Notes: a model not told the origin generated them from the letters alone. DNA of 64,000 nucleotides from Nymphaea colorata (GCF_008831285.2 NC_045141.1:16912106-16976105), one strand, 5' to 3'. Positions 1 through 11,860 are shown, counted from the first letter of the stretch. A program made the numbers and translations.

Positions 1-1614
1 GCATGTGCTTGTAAAAAATGTGAGAATCATTGAACATAAAATCAGAAATTAATTTTTACTGCCCTCACGACACAAGAAGATAACTAGTCAGGTGGCATGA
101 TTTATTGCTGAAATTATTAAATTCATCGCCCAAAAATGCGGAGCCCTCAATAAATTTGTAATAACTAAAATTGGTTTCTGCATCACAGAACACTCGTATT
201 ATTTGAAAAAAAATGTGTATAATATGCAAGAAATAAGTCAGCCGTATAAAATGATAATTAAATGTGTTTTTTTAAAAAAACACCAGAAAATAAAAACGTG
301 AAAAAACAAGCAATATACGTGTTTTTTTCATTTTTCATTTTTTATTTTTATAATTTCAGGATTTATTAATGTTTTAATTTTTTTACAAATTATCGAGATT
401 TTCACGATATATACAACTTTAAGTATTATACCTAAGAAATTCCTTGTTTATACCCATACACAATATATGAACATAATTGATTCCACAACATATTTAATTT
501 AACTTGCCTAACACTTGCTGTGATAACTAAGGAAAAAAGTTCCTTCTGTTTCTATATTCCCACGCATCCAGAACCAAGATGCTTACGAGCAATGTGCATG
601 CAAAAGATCAAATAAAGACAAACGAGGAAAAGGAACAGAAACAAAACAAACAAGGAACTATTTTTTTTCCCTCAATTGTTGAACTCTGCATGTTACCTTT
701 GTTAGATGAACTAATTTTTTTCCTCTCGTTTAATCATTGCACATGCGAGATTTGAACGTCTAACAATCTGCAAGTGACCGGACAGAAACGATCGAAAAAA
801 TAAACAGGAATGATAAACTAATGCATTTCTTTTGTCATTATACACGCACAATCTAGATATCTACTAGCGATCAACGTGCGATTAAACCAAGTTGTCGAGA
901 AAGCAAATCCAAACAAAATTCTCAGCCTGCGAAGCATAACTATTCGCTTCATGAAGGCTGATTAATTAGCCCAATCCGATCGCTCATCACGAGCCTATAA
1001 TATTTCTGAACTTGTACCGGTCGATATGTAATGAAACGGAACAGAGAAACAAAATCACCATGACGGTAAAGATCAATCCATCGGATAGAATCACGTCGGA
1101 AGATAGGATCAACCCACCGCCGCTCGAAGTTACGGAGTTCATAGTTTGAATGACAAGTACAAAGAGTTTTTGTGTAAACATTTTTTTGTTAAAAAAATAT
1201 TAATTGGGGATGATGTACTTGGAGCGATAACGCCTGATTGCCATATATATACACTGTTTCGGCGAACAAATTATTAAATACAGTTCCAATTACCAAGATT
1301 GAGAATATTGTGTGCTTTTAAAAGGTGATTTTGAGCTTCTAGCACTATGTGCTCTATACTTCTACTGCTGGTAAACTTTTCCCAACCGACGATTTCATTG
1401 AAGACAAGGTTTCAGGACTTGCAGTTCAGAATGGACTTCATGCTCCTTTGTTCCTTGCAGAAAAAGTTGAAAAGCGGATAATCGCAAAGCTTCAAGAAAT
1501 GTAGTTTCTTTTTAGTCATAAGTGGATCTCATACACCTGTTCTAGTTAATAAAGATATCTTGCTGGAATGAAGTCATGGAAGTTGACGGGGAATCTGTAG
1601 AATTCTTCGTTTCT
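1..1614 (+). repeat. Left arm of fold-back palindrome; copy of 20748-22376
   Basis: This stretch reads co-linearly with 20748-22376 but is about 15 bases shorter. The differences seen are almost all single missing bases, mostly in short runs (for example one g lost in the atggctcc context near 1450). Positions of about 1546-1614 are the last codons of the NAT terminal exon in minus orientation. The arm ends at the hexamer gtttct (1609-1614), where the sequence switches strand. Read with the right arm it forms a near-perfect inverted repeat with a spacer of about 65 bases. A sequencing or assembly chimera is the simplest explanation; a real inverted duplication is possible. Confidence 0.9.
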
Positions 1615-4142
1615 TCCGTCAGAGATAGAGGGCTCTCATGGTGGCTCCCATTCCAAAGAGAGAAAGGAGATGTCAGAAACGAAGAATTCTACAGATTCCC
1701 CGTCAACTTCCATGACTTCATTCCAGCAAGATATCTTTATTAACTAGAACAGGTGTATGAGATCCACTTATGACTAAAAAGAAACTACATTTCTTGAAGC
1801 TTTGCGATTATCCGCTTTCAACTTTTTCTGCAAGGAACAAAGGAGCCATGAAGTCCATTCTGAACTGCAAGTCCTGAAACCTTGTCTTCAATGAAATCGT
1901 CGGTTGGGAAAAGTTTACCAGCAGTAGAAGTATAGAGCACATAGTGCTAGAAGCTCAAAATCACCTTTTAAAAGCACACAATATTCTCAATCTTGGTAAT
2001 TGGAACTGTATTTAATAATTTGTTCGCCGAAACAGTGTATATATATGGCAAATCAGGCGTTATCGCTCCAAGTACATCATCCCAATTATATTTTTTTAAC
2101 AAAAAAAATGTTTACACAAAACTCTTTGTACTTGTCATTCAAACTATGAACTCCGTAACTTCGAGCGGCGGTGGGTTGATCCTATCTTCCGACGTGATTC
2201 TATCCGATGGATTGATCTTTACCGTCATGGTGATTTTGTTTCTCTTTCCGTTTCATTACATATCGACCGGTACAAGTTCAGAAATATTATAGGCTCGTGA
2301 TGAGCGATCGGATTGGGCTAATTAAATCAGCCTTCAATGAAGCGAATAGTTATGCTTCGCAGCTGAGAATTTTGTTTGGATTTGCTTTTCTCGACAACTT
2401 GGTTTAATCGCACGTTGATCGCTAGTAGATATCTAGATTGTGCGTGTATAATGACAAAAGAAATGCATTAGTTTATCATTCCTGTTTATTTTTCGATCGT
2501 TTCTGTCCGGTCACTTGCAGATTGTTAGACGTTCAAATCTCGCATGTGCAATGATTAAACGAGAGGAAAAAAATTAGTTCATCTAACAAAGGTAACATGC
2601 AGAGTTCAACAATTGAGGGAAAAAAAAATAGTTCCTTGTTTGTTTTGTTTCTGTTCCTTTCCTCGTTGTCTTTATTTGATCTTTTGCATGCACATTGCTC
2701 GTAAGCATCTTGGTTCTGGATCGTGGGAATATAGAAACAGAAGGAACTTTTTCCTTAGTTATCACAGCAAGTGTTAGGCAAGTTAAATTAAATATGTTGT
2801 GGAATCAATTATGTTCATATTGTGTATGGGTATAAACAAGGAATTTCTTAGGTATAATACTTAAAGTTGTATATATCGTGAAAATCTCGATAAATTTGTA
2901 AAAAATTAAAACATTAATAAATCTGAAAATTATAAAAAATAAAAAATGAAAAATGAAAAAACACGTATATTGCTTGTTTTTCACGTTTTTATTTCTGGTG
3001 TTTTTTAAAAAAAGACACATTTAATTATCATTTTATACGGCTGACTTATTTCTGCATATTATACACATTTTTTCAAATAATACGAGTGTTCTGTGATGCA
3101 GAAACCAATTTTAGTTATTACAAATTTATTGAGGGCTCCGCATTTTTGGCGATGAATTTAATAATTTCAGCAATAAATCATGCCACCTGACTAGTTATCT
3201 TCTTGTGTCGTGAGGGCAGTAAAAATTAATTTCTGATTTTATGTTCAATGATTCTCACATTTTTACAAGCACATGCACTTATTTCATGTTTTTTTCCTAG
3301 TTAAGTAACTACCCTTGGTGATTTGATTCTCAATCGTCTATGATCATCTTGAAAGGTGTGCATGCAACGGTCTGTTCATGGTTCACAATTCTATAATCAA
3401 AAGTATGTTGGCGGTTGTTCTTCTTCCATGTCTGACTTGTTGTTCATTTGAGCTTGCATTATTTCCAAAAGTATTCCAGCCTCATTTTGAATTTGATCTT
3501 TGTTTCTATTGAAGTCAAAATCTTACTTTTTGTTTTTATTTTCAAATTTTCAAGATTTCAATTGCAGGGAAGTTGTTATCCTTTGTTATTCAATTTTTGG
3601 TTATTATTTCAATTATTAAGTGGCTTTAGTTTTGTGTTTGATATAACATTTGATATTTCTTTTTGATCTTAGAGGATACTTTGGCAATTTATTTTCTTTA
3701 AATTTTTGTGTTTGATACATTGTCATATAAAACACATACACTTGAAAAAGTGCGTATATAAAACGGCAATTAGACGTGTCTTTTTTTTTTAAATACCAAA
3801 AAATAAAAAACATGAGAAAACTCTTCTTGTATGTGTTTTTTGAATTTTTATTTTTTATTTTAACTTTTTATAATTTTTAGAATTTATTAAATGTTTTAAA
3901 ATTTTTTAAAAATTACGAAGATATTTTCGAGATATACAACTTTGTCGTATCACACTGGACAAATTCTTCATCGTATAATACTCGTACAAATTATATGTGA
4001 AAATGGTTTGATATAAGTTTTGATATTTCCTTTTGATCTTAAGAGATACTTTTGCCACAGACATTATTCACTTTCCTATATAATCATTTTAAAATTTAAT
4101 TTCAAGAAAATATGTTTGATTGGATATTATTTGAGTTGGAAA
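1609..4142 (-). repeat. Right arm of fold-back palindrome; reverse copy of 22442-19865
   Basis: Reading forward, this is the reverse complement of 22442 down to 19865. It is about 44 bases shorter, again through scattered one-base deletions. Bases 1609-1741 repeat the end of the NAT terminal exon on the plus strand. Bases 1675-3280 pair with the left arm; 3281-4142 extend beyond it into the flank seen at 19865-20747. The copy stops at the run of Ns. Any gene models called here duplicate the NAT 3' region and should not be counted as extra genes. Confidence 0.9.
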
Positions 4143-4242
4143 NNNNNNNNNNNNNNNNNNNNNNNNNNNNNNNNNNNNNNNNNNNNNNNNNNNNNNNNNN
4201 NNNNNNNNNNNNNNNNNNNNNNNNNNNNNNNNNNNNNNNNNN
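4143..4242. other. Assembly gap of 100 Ns
   Basis: Exactly 100 Ns, the conventional placeholder for a gap of unknown size. The sequence to its left duplicates 19865-22442 and the sequence to its right is unrelated, so the join is a scaffolding decision and not observed contiguity. It truncates the RPW8-like reading frame on its right side. Confidence 0.97.
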
Positions 4243-4408
4243 AAAGTTTTTCCAGAATGGGCTTCAAATTTGCCAAGTATCGCTCAAACCGCTGGCACTG
4301 CTCTCTTAACCTGCCGGGTTGAGTAGCGACGTCTCTGACCATTTCCCACAACCGTTCTAAGATAGCGCCAGCACCTATCTCAGCCGTAACTGCCTCAATC
4401 AATACCAT
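4243..4408 (-). CDS. RPW8-type N-terminal domain, partial, cut by the gap
   Basis: An open frame begins at the ATG at 4406-4408 and runs into the N gap, giving about 55 residues. It starts MVLIEAVTAEIGAGAILERL and ends in LANLKPILEKL. The pattern is a short hydrophobic amphipathic start followed by a helix with spaced L, F and R residues and the LKPIL-E motif. That resembles the N-terminal helices of RPW8 domains, which form the signalling coiled coil of helper NLR and RPW8 resistance proteins. An upstream in-frame extension to 4483 exists, but the internal Met fits the family better. The rest of the gene, including any NB-ARC and LRR parts, is missing, so its class cannot be told. Family membership is judged from a short stretch and is moderate at best. 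Confidence 0.45.
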
Positions 4409-5780
4409 GTTTCTTCGTCTGTTCCGAATCGCTGGCAGGTTTGCGGAAACACACCTAAATGGATGCTCCTGAAAAACAAACAATATTGATCAGCACATGA
4501 ACTGCCTCTACTTCCTTTTTAGCTTGAAGATATTGAACCAAAGGTCTAGTTTTGAAGTATGTGGTCTCGAACGTAAGTGAAGACATTGCAGGAGTTTATT
4601 CGATCCCTGAAACATGTTTGGTATGTCAAAATTGGCCGAATTCAGCCTCTGTCTTTGAGAGAGAGAGAGCACTTAAAACGAGTGGGGAGCCAGATTCAGG
4701 GAAGGCAGTTTCATTGCCGTAGAGCTGCCCGTTCAATTTCCGCCTCCGCCCCTCGGTTCGATTCCAACCAATGGAATTATCAAAATCGAACCATGCACCG
4801 ACGGTCTCGCATGAGGGCGTCCCCAAAACACCATTTACAAAAACAAGTAAATGAGACCAGAAGAAGTGTAATTACTCGACTCCCTTTGTCTTCTTAACGT
4901 GGCGGCATCTCTCGAGGAAGAATGAAATGAAGCAGTTCCCTGGTTGGCCAGAAAAGGAGCGAAGCAAACTTTATAGGTCGGGATTTATATGCGAACAAAG
5001 AAATTTCATTGTGGACGCAAGTCGTGTGCGGGGAAGGTAGAGGGCGCTTTCCTGGAATTTTTTTGGCAGCAGCAACGTGAACAACCCGAACGACCAATGT
5101 GGAGGTCGGGGTCCGCCCTACTCGTCTGGGCCCCTGTGCCAGCTTCTCACGTGTCTTCTCGATGGTTGCAGCTCCCCCGTGTCATTGACTGCAAACTGTT
5201 CTTCTGCGCTTCTGCTCTTTATTATTGATAAACAAACCATAATGACTAACATATTTTTGATAAGTTCTACAAGATTCCTCACAATTTTAAATATAAAATT
5301 AAATTTTTGTGGTGTTACAATCTAACTTCTTTACACCATATTTGGATGAAGTAAGAAATGAATGGAAAGGGAAGCTTCAATTGTGTTTGGATAACTAATT
5401 AAATGAAAAAAAATGAAAATTTGTGTTTGGAAGCAAAGGAAAAGAAAGAGGAGGGACAAAAAGGGAAAAAAACTTAGTATATTTTCAATCTCTTTTGAAA
5501 TGAAGAGATTAGAAAGGAAAAAAAAAAGTTGTTTGTTTTTCTTACCGTTTGGCCCTGGTGCTCGCTCCTTACATTTTGTTACAACTTGGAGGGTATACAA
5601 GCTAGCAAACTGTCTTATTTCTCTATTGTATTGTAGGTAACTAAGGCAGTGCCTCGTCTACCTCTCTAAGGGAAGGCTGCCTCGCCTTTATATGTCTGTG
5701 AGTGCCTTGTTCTTTGCACTAGAGACGCAGCAGGCTGCCTCGCCCAAGTCTATCATAGGGAGGGCTCGATGGCCCCCCTT
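4409..5780. other. Gene-poor stretch upstream of the RPW8-like frame
   Basis: This holds the likely promoter and 5' leader of the RPW8-like gene on the minus strand. Base composition is more balanced up to about 5230 and AT-rich after that. Short open frames are present in several phases, but none shows a recognisable domain or a consistent splice pattern. No RNA gene was recognised. Confidence 0.5.
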
Positions 5781-5789
5781 TCCATTAGA

Positions 5790-6120
5790 GATGTCAACAA
5801 ATCGGATTCGGATCAGATATACATTTTATCATATCCGATTTTTTAGATATTCATATGTTTGGATTCAGATTAGGATTCGAATTTGGATGAAAAAAAAGTT
5901 TATACCATATCTGAATGCAACTTTAAAATCTACATTCAAATCCGATTTTTTTGTTATACTGAATCTGATCTAAATCTGAATTTTAAGTTATATCCAAATC
6001 CGATCGAAATCCAATTTTAAAGTTATACCTGAATCTGATCTGAATCTGAATTCTAAGTTATATATGAATCCGAACCGAAACCAACTTTTAAATTATATCC
6101 GAATCTACGTTTTAAAGTTG
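5790..6120. repeat. Degenerate tandem-like repeats of atccgaat / gattcgga words
   Basis: The stretch is built from variants of a unit of roughly 45-50 bases containing the words tccgaatct, gatctgaat and taaagttat. Examples start near 5935, 5985, 6030 and 6075. Similar word patterns occur near 56540-56700 and 62460-62600, so this is a dispersed low-complexity family. No terminal repeats or coding capacity were seen. Such word-rich stretches are common inside non-autonomous plant transposons; assignment to a class is not possible here. Confidence 0.6.
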
Positions 6121-8780
6121 TGACCTATGAATGGTTGAACAAAAGGTTTAATCAAATGCACCAACTTAAAGTCATGACATAAGAAGAATATAAATTGTAT
6201 ATGAATATATAATTTGATTAAGAGATAATGGCTTTCATAAAGTTGCATATAATAATAACCAAATAGTTACCATATACACCATTTAACTTAAAGTATTTAA
6301 AATTATATCACATAAAATTAATTAATTAATAATTCGTATTGTATTTAATTAAACATTTTTGTGTAAACAAGCAAAACTATTATAGTTAAGACATCAGCTA
6401 AACAGGATATCTTAAATAATGTATTTATTTAATTAAAAATAAAAAAACTTGTATCAAGAAATTTCTAAAAATGAGTTTTTTTTTAAATATGAAAATTGAT
6501 CACAAATAAATATATTTAATATGAAACAACAGTTGAACTCATAAAAGGGTTTTATTTATCAAATTATCAATTATTTATTTAATCAATCAAGTAAATTATT
6601 TTGTATAATCATATAATATGTCAAAAAATCTTAGGTATTTGATACATAACACATAATTCACAAATTCAAAAATAAAAACCAGCAAACATGAAAACTGACA
6701 TTGCTATCTTGGTCTTCGACATGAAAGCTAACTACCTTTTTAAAGGAGAAATATGTCCAGAGCGTCGTACGTCCTCATATTCTACCTTCACAAAAGACGA
6801 TAGAACATATGATAAATGATTGCTTTATAATATTAGTGTAGTACGTCCTCATATTATATATATATGTAAAATGGAAAGCTACATGACCATTATGATGGTT
6901 AAAACCGCTATATGATAACGATTGCTTTGTAATGGTTGTATGTATATGTAAAATGGAAAGCTCATAGATTTTAAGTTAAGTATTATCGTTAAATAAGGTT
7001 GTGCATGATGATAAGAAAATTGAAACCATGAATATACATTTTTTTCATTATTCAAAGCCATCAAACACAAAAAGTTGTTTTTTTCTTTCTAATTTGAAAC
7101 AATGCTAGAAAATAAATATTGCAAAGAACCCGTGTCATAAAATTTCTTGGTGGATACTATGGAGTATTTGAGTTTGTTATATTTTTTATTAAAATAAAAG
7201 GGTTAAGATAAGTATAACATAATTTTTTTAAAAAAGAGACATGTGGCACTCTTGGAATCAAGTGATCAATAATGTGCTTGGCTTCAATTAGCTTTCACCT
7301 CTGCAAGGTGAAAATGACTCCTCTGGTAGGCATAAAAGATTTTTGTAAAATTTATTTAGTTATTTAATTTGTCATGGCGGACGCCCTTCATGAAAAAAGA
7401 TCTTATAATCCCCGGGAACAAGCTTTAAGTCTTTATATTTCCTCAGGGGAGCCTAATTTTATGGACAAGTGTGGAGGAAAGTATTTGTTGTTAACTTTTG
7501 TTAAAAAGTTTGGTTGTTGTGTACATTTCACAGAATTTCGGCTAAGGGGACGGAGCACCGTAGTTCGTCGTAAACTCATATCTATCGAGCAGAGAATTGC
7601 CAAAGTCTGAAGGCAAAGTATTTCAGTATTCTAGCTAGGGGTGGAGTCAAATTTTTTTTATGAGAGAGACCGAATTAAAGTTTTAAAATTTTGCGTCATA
7701 ACAAAGACATCCTTAACTTTCTTTCACACATAGATTAGATGGCACCCCTGTGATCCCCAATGAAAAACATTACATAATTAACGATATGCAAACCTACTTT
7801 GTAGATGAACACTGAAAATGTCCTTAACCTAATTCCTAAACAAAGAACACTGTTTTTTTTTCTCTCTCTCTACTATTTTGACTATCTCTCGATTGATTGT
7901 ATGACTTCCTATTCCACCTTGTTTCCTTGAGTGGTTGACCCCTCTCAACAGCACGGTGTTCATTGTGAAGATAGTGTTTAACCAGCATGTTACTGTCTCC
8001 GACATCAAGATAATAGCACCACAAAGATCCCAGACACAGATGGTATCAATATAGGTGCCTCTTGCTATGTAAATATCCATGTTTGCATCATAAAGACAGA
8101 TGTTTATAAATTAGTCACTTGATCATGTGGGGCTTCTTCTTTTCTTTTCTTTATCATTAACAATTGGGGCTAAGCCGATCTTGGCTACCAGATTATGCCC
8201 AATTGATACGCCTTGATTAATTATACATCGGACCATTGACATCCTTGGACTTGAACATCTCGTAATTAAACTCCCCAAAGAGATGAATAGAGCTGTTATG
8301 ATCCAAAACCATGTAGATTAATCTTGCTTCAAATATAACAAAGATGGGTGGGTGGTTCATATACATGATGCTGCTGGCTTGTTGTGGGTGACGACTGCAT
8401 TGCCATGTTGGGTGGTTCAAAATTCATCAATATATCCAGAATCTCATGCGAACCAGGTCACGGCGTCAGGTTTGTTTGCAGAGGCAGACTAAGCCTTCAG
8501 TCGAACACAGAGAGCAAGAGTACCTGCATCACTTAAAGACAAAGAAACCCCGAGCGAGCTCAACGAAAGCAAGAACCTCGTGTGTCGCCGAGTTCAGCTG
8601 CTGAGCAGTGGCTTCCGACAACGTCGGCCGAATATGCCACAAAGATGACCAGCGGAAGCAGATGGAGATCGAACAGGAAAGGGAACAGGAGAAAAGGGCG
8701 CGAGAGTAAGAGATATCTTATTGATGCGAGCAGAACAATCGTCAATAAAATTTCATCATCAACGCCGAGGTGGACACGTC
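6121..8780. other. AT-rich intergenic DNA without a supported gene
   Basis: Very AT-rich up to 7360. A 78-codon frame (7374-7610, plus) and an 83-codon frame (7829-8080, minus) are present, but they lack family motifs and lie in repeat-like surroundings. Near 6760-6960 a short stretch is partly duplicated: the word gtacgtcctcatatt occurs twice and atgtaaaatggaaagct twice. The piece near 7630-7760 looks like transposon remnant DNA but was not assigned. Confidence 0.5.
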
Positions 8781-8799
8781 TGTAAAGGTAGCTATAACC

Positions 8800-9212
8800 A
8801 CGACCTGAAAACACTGTCAGTAAAACACGTCTCATAACAATCCTGACACAGGTAAATAACGTCAATGACCCATACATACACTGACAGTGAAGAAAGAAAC
8901 AATAGTAATAACCAGATAAATACTGACGGTGTGGATGGCCATCAGTCAAACAAAAAATCCTTATTGACATCCCCAACATACTTCAGTATGACTATGCCTA
9001 TGCGTAGAAAGAAAAGGTCCGACTAAATATCAGTGATAATCAACTTAGCACTGACGAATCCATCAGCCGTCAGTACACCGTGCAGTCTTTGTCACGTCTC
9101 CTTACGAAAGTCAGTAAAAACCAGCTTTTCTGTCATCAATGAAATCGAACTTTGACTAATGGCTCGCCTGCTGCCGTCAGTAAAAGTTGGATTTTTTGTG
9201 CAGTAACCTGTC
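8800..9212. mobile_element. Remnant of a CACTA (En/Spm)-like DNA transposon end
   Basis: The region is studded with short direct and inverted copies of the words gtcagta, tgacgg, ccgtcagt and ctgac, clustered as subterminal repeats are in plant CACTA elements. Its right edge (9175-9212), read on the minus strand, is actgcacaaaaaatcc followed by aacttttactgacggc. That resembles a degraded CACTA terminus followed by TTTACTGACGGC subterminal motifs. No transposase frame and no matching left end were found, so this is a decayed fragment. An inverted-repeat satellite would be the alternative. Confidence 0.45.
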
Positions 9213-9554
9213 TTTATCTCAAAAGTAAGACGTCTATTTAATGACTTTAAAAGTTAAGCAGTAATCCGTTATTTACTCAAACATCAAACACCTTTTACAA
9301 TTTTTTTTCTTTTTGCAATTCCCTAATATTGGAATTGTATAACAAGTTACAAAAATCAATGTCTACATAGTGTTTCACATATTAAATCCCAATAGCTAAA
9401 TTTATTTGAGGTAGTATTTCATGTTCACGGATTTCAGATCCGATGGTTCATTAAAAAGTGTATTAAACTGGTGAACTTTGTAGCGTGGATGTTAAATGCA
9501 CATTACATATAAAAAAACGAAGGTTTGAGGCCGGATTAAGGGGATGTCGACTTT
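9213..9554. other. AT-rich spacer, nothing recognised
   Basis: No open frame of note, no RNA gene and no clear repeat were seen between the CACTA-like remnant and the start of the duplicated NAT 3' flank. Confidence 0.5.
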
Positions 9555-10400
9555 AAACTAAGATATCTACTAGTGAGCAACGTGCGATTAAACTAAGATA
9601 TCGAGAAAATCAAATCCAAACAAAATTCTCAAGACAATCAACCCATGGAGCATATCTATTCGTCTAATTGTAGGCTGATTACTGATTAGATTAGCCAAAT
9701 CCGATTACTCATCACAAATTCATAATATTTTCTGAACTTCTACCGATAAATCTGTACTGAAACGGAACGAAAAAAACAAAATCCCCAGAACGATAAAGAT
9801 CAATCCAGCGCCTACAAAACCACAAGAATGACAGACTAATCAGATATGCCAAGGATAAATTCACGTCAAAAGATAAAATCAACATACTACTGAATACGCG
9901 ATGACAGAACAAACAAAACCTGGAACTGATAAAGTTTCTGTAGGACTGCACATGCAAGATTTGGACATCTTACCTGCAAGTGATCAGACAGAAATGATCG
10001 AAAAATCAACCCGAACGAGAAATTATTGCATTTCTTTTATCGTTACACCCACAATCTAGATATCTACTAGCGATCAACGTGCGATTAAACCAAGTTGTCG
10101 AGAAAAGCAAATCCAAACAAAATTCTCTAGAAAATCAGCCTGCGAAGCATAACTATTCGTCTCATTGAAGGCTGATTTAATTAGCCCAATCCGATCGCTC
10201 ATATACAAGCCTATAATATTTTCTGAACTTGTACCGATGGATATGTATTGAAACGGAACAGAGAAACAAAATCACCATAACGGTAAAGATCAATCCATCG
10301 GACAGAATCACGTGGAAAGATAAAATCAACCCACTGCCGCTCGAAGTTACGGAGTTCATAGTTTGAATGACAAGTACATAGAGTTTTTTGTGTAAACATT
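9555..10400. repeat. Tandemly doubled segment of the NAT 3' flank
   Basis: Two copies of the segment that occurs once at 21605-21960 lie head to tail, starting near 9563 and 10058 (spacing about 500 bases). Shared anchors are gatatctactag, gagcaacgtgcgattaa or its variant, and caaatccaaacaaaattct. The first copy (9555-9940) is clearly more diverged than the second, which is nearly identical to the 21.6 kb copy. Reading frames in it are broken differently in each copy, arguing against a conserved protein. Confidence 0.75.
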
Positions 10401-10766
10401 TTTTTGTTAAAAAAAATATTAATTGGGGATGATGTACTTGGGGCGATAACGCCTGATTTGCCATATATATACACTGTTTCGGCGAACAAATTATTAAATA
10501 CAGTTCCAGTTACCAAGATTGAGAATATTGTGTGCTTTTAAAAGGTGATTTTGAGCTTCTAGCACTATGTGCTCTATACTTCTACTGCTGGTAAACTTTT
10601 CCCAACCGACGATTTCATTGAAGACAAGGTTTCAGGACTTGTAGTTCAGAATGGACTTCATGGCACCTTTGTTCCTTGCAGAAAAAGTTGAAAAGCGGAT
10701 AATCGCAAAGCTTCAAGAAATGTAGTTTCTTTTTAGTCATAAGTGGATCTCATACACCTGTTCTAG

Positions 10767-11125
10767 TTAATAAAGATATCTTGCTGGAATGAAGTCATGG
10801 AAGTTGACGGGGAATCTGTAGAATTCTTCGTTTCTGACATCTCCTTTCTCTCTTTGGAATGGGAGCCACCATGAGAGCCCTCTATCTCTGACAGAAGAAA
10901 CTGCTTCCAAAGTATTGTCAAGAAGTGTTCCGACTATGAGAGCCACAGTTGGTGAAGAAGTAAATACTGAATTAAGGATGTCATCAAACTGCAGAACATA
11001 AGAACCCAACAAAATTTTGCTTTTCAAGCCAAGTTCAACCCTTAATTAACATGCAAATTTCATGTTTAATTGTCAAGAAAACCTCACCCATCCTGCCCCT
11101 GTTTTTACAGGACCATGGCCAGCAG
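10767..11125 (-). pseudogene. NAT 3' fragment: last exon plus part of exon 13
   Basis: Bases 10767-10988 match the terminal exon of the complete NAT gene (22308-22529) with only a few changes; the end ...NEEFYRFPVNFHDFIPARYLY is kept. The adjoining intron follows, then the end of exon 13. Homology stops abruptly near 11125, in gccagcagaa, equivalent to about 22667. The following bases jump to serpin-flank sequence equivalent to about 29804. All other NAT exons are absent, so the piece cannot encode a transporter. High identity suggests a recent duplication or gene conversion. It lies just downstream of serpin A, mirroring the order of the full NAT gene and serpin B. Confidence 0.85.
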
Positions 11126-11130
11126 AAGCG

Positions 11131-11860
11131 TAGAGTTGGGTCCTTTTTTGCTTAACTAAGTCAAACGATTGGATAATTGGATAAATCAGAGCAATTTCTT
11201 GTAAATTACTCTTGTATTACCCAAGAAATTTCTTTTGTAAATTGATTTTCCACTCACATTTGGTAACTGATTACATCCTTGATTAGGCTGAAGTAAATTT
11301 ACTGCAAGTTCTGTCAGTGAGATTTATTGTAGTTCGAAACAAGCTCGGCTTGATTGCAGTTCTAGACTCACAGTGCAACTCGAACACATCTCAACTTTTG
11401 ATCACACACTTTTCTCCTGTGCTGTGTATTTTTCAGCAACATCTAGTACAAAGGCGTGCGGAATCGACTGAACTGTGTCGCAGGAGAGGGTGTAAAAGAC
11501 ACCCCTCTCAAGACCCACGTTGAAATGGGGCACCCGATGACAGACAGGTGGTAATCAAATAAGTACTATTTTGGCTGCAACAGGGCACAAATTTTGCATG
11601 TAAATGGTGTTACATATTGGTAGAAGTTATGCTTAGGCTGGATTGAGACACAGATGTGTAAAACAGAGTTGGGTCCTTTTTTTGCTTACTAAAGTCAAAC
11701 GGCTGGATAATTGGATAAATCAGAGCAATTTATTGTAAATTAATCTTGTATTACCCAAGAAATTTCTTTTGTAAATTGATTTTCCACTCTCATTTGATAA
11801 CTGATTACATCCTTGATTAGGCTGCAGTAAATTTACTACAAGTCCTGTCGGTGAGATCTT
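11131..11860. repeat. Local direct duplication in the serpin A 3' flank
   Basis: The stretch 11131-11310 recurs at 11665-11860 and once near the other serpin at 29804-29995. Anchors are gagttgggtccttttttt, ggataattggataaatcag and gattacatccttgattagg. Spacing is about 530 bases. The segment between, 11355-11660, matches 29488-29800. This shows a small tandem duplication of the flank in the serpin A block only. No gene was seen; the following 11861-12459 is ordinary 3' flank shared with serpin B. Confidence 0.75.

Noticed and set aside
987-2292. Frames in the first contig that repeat the 21.6-22.0 kb hydrophobic frame in both orientations
   Set aside because: They are the same sequence seen again in the fold-back arms.
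4577-5228. Several 65-105 codon frames on both strands
   Set aside because: They overlap one another in different phases, show no domain, and lie in the presumed leader and promoter of the RPW8-like gene.
7374-7610. A 78-codon plus frame
   Set aside because: It is isolated in AT-rich repeat DNA and has no recognisable motif or exon partner.
8560-8979. A 139-codon minus frame with many hydrophobic residues
   Set aside because: It runs through the CACTA-like subterminal repeats, and no family motif is visible.
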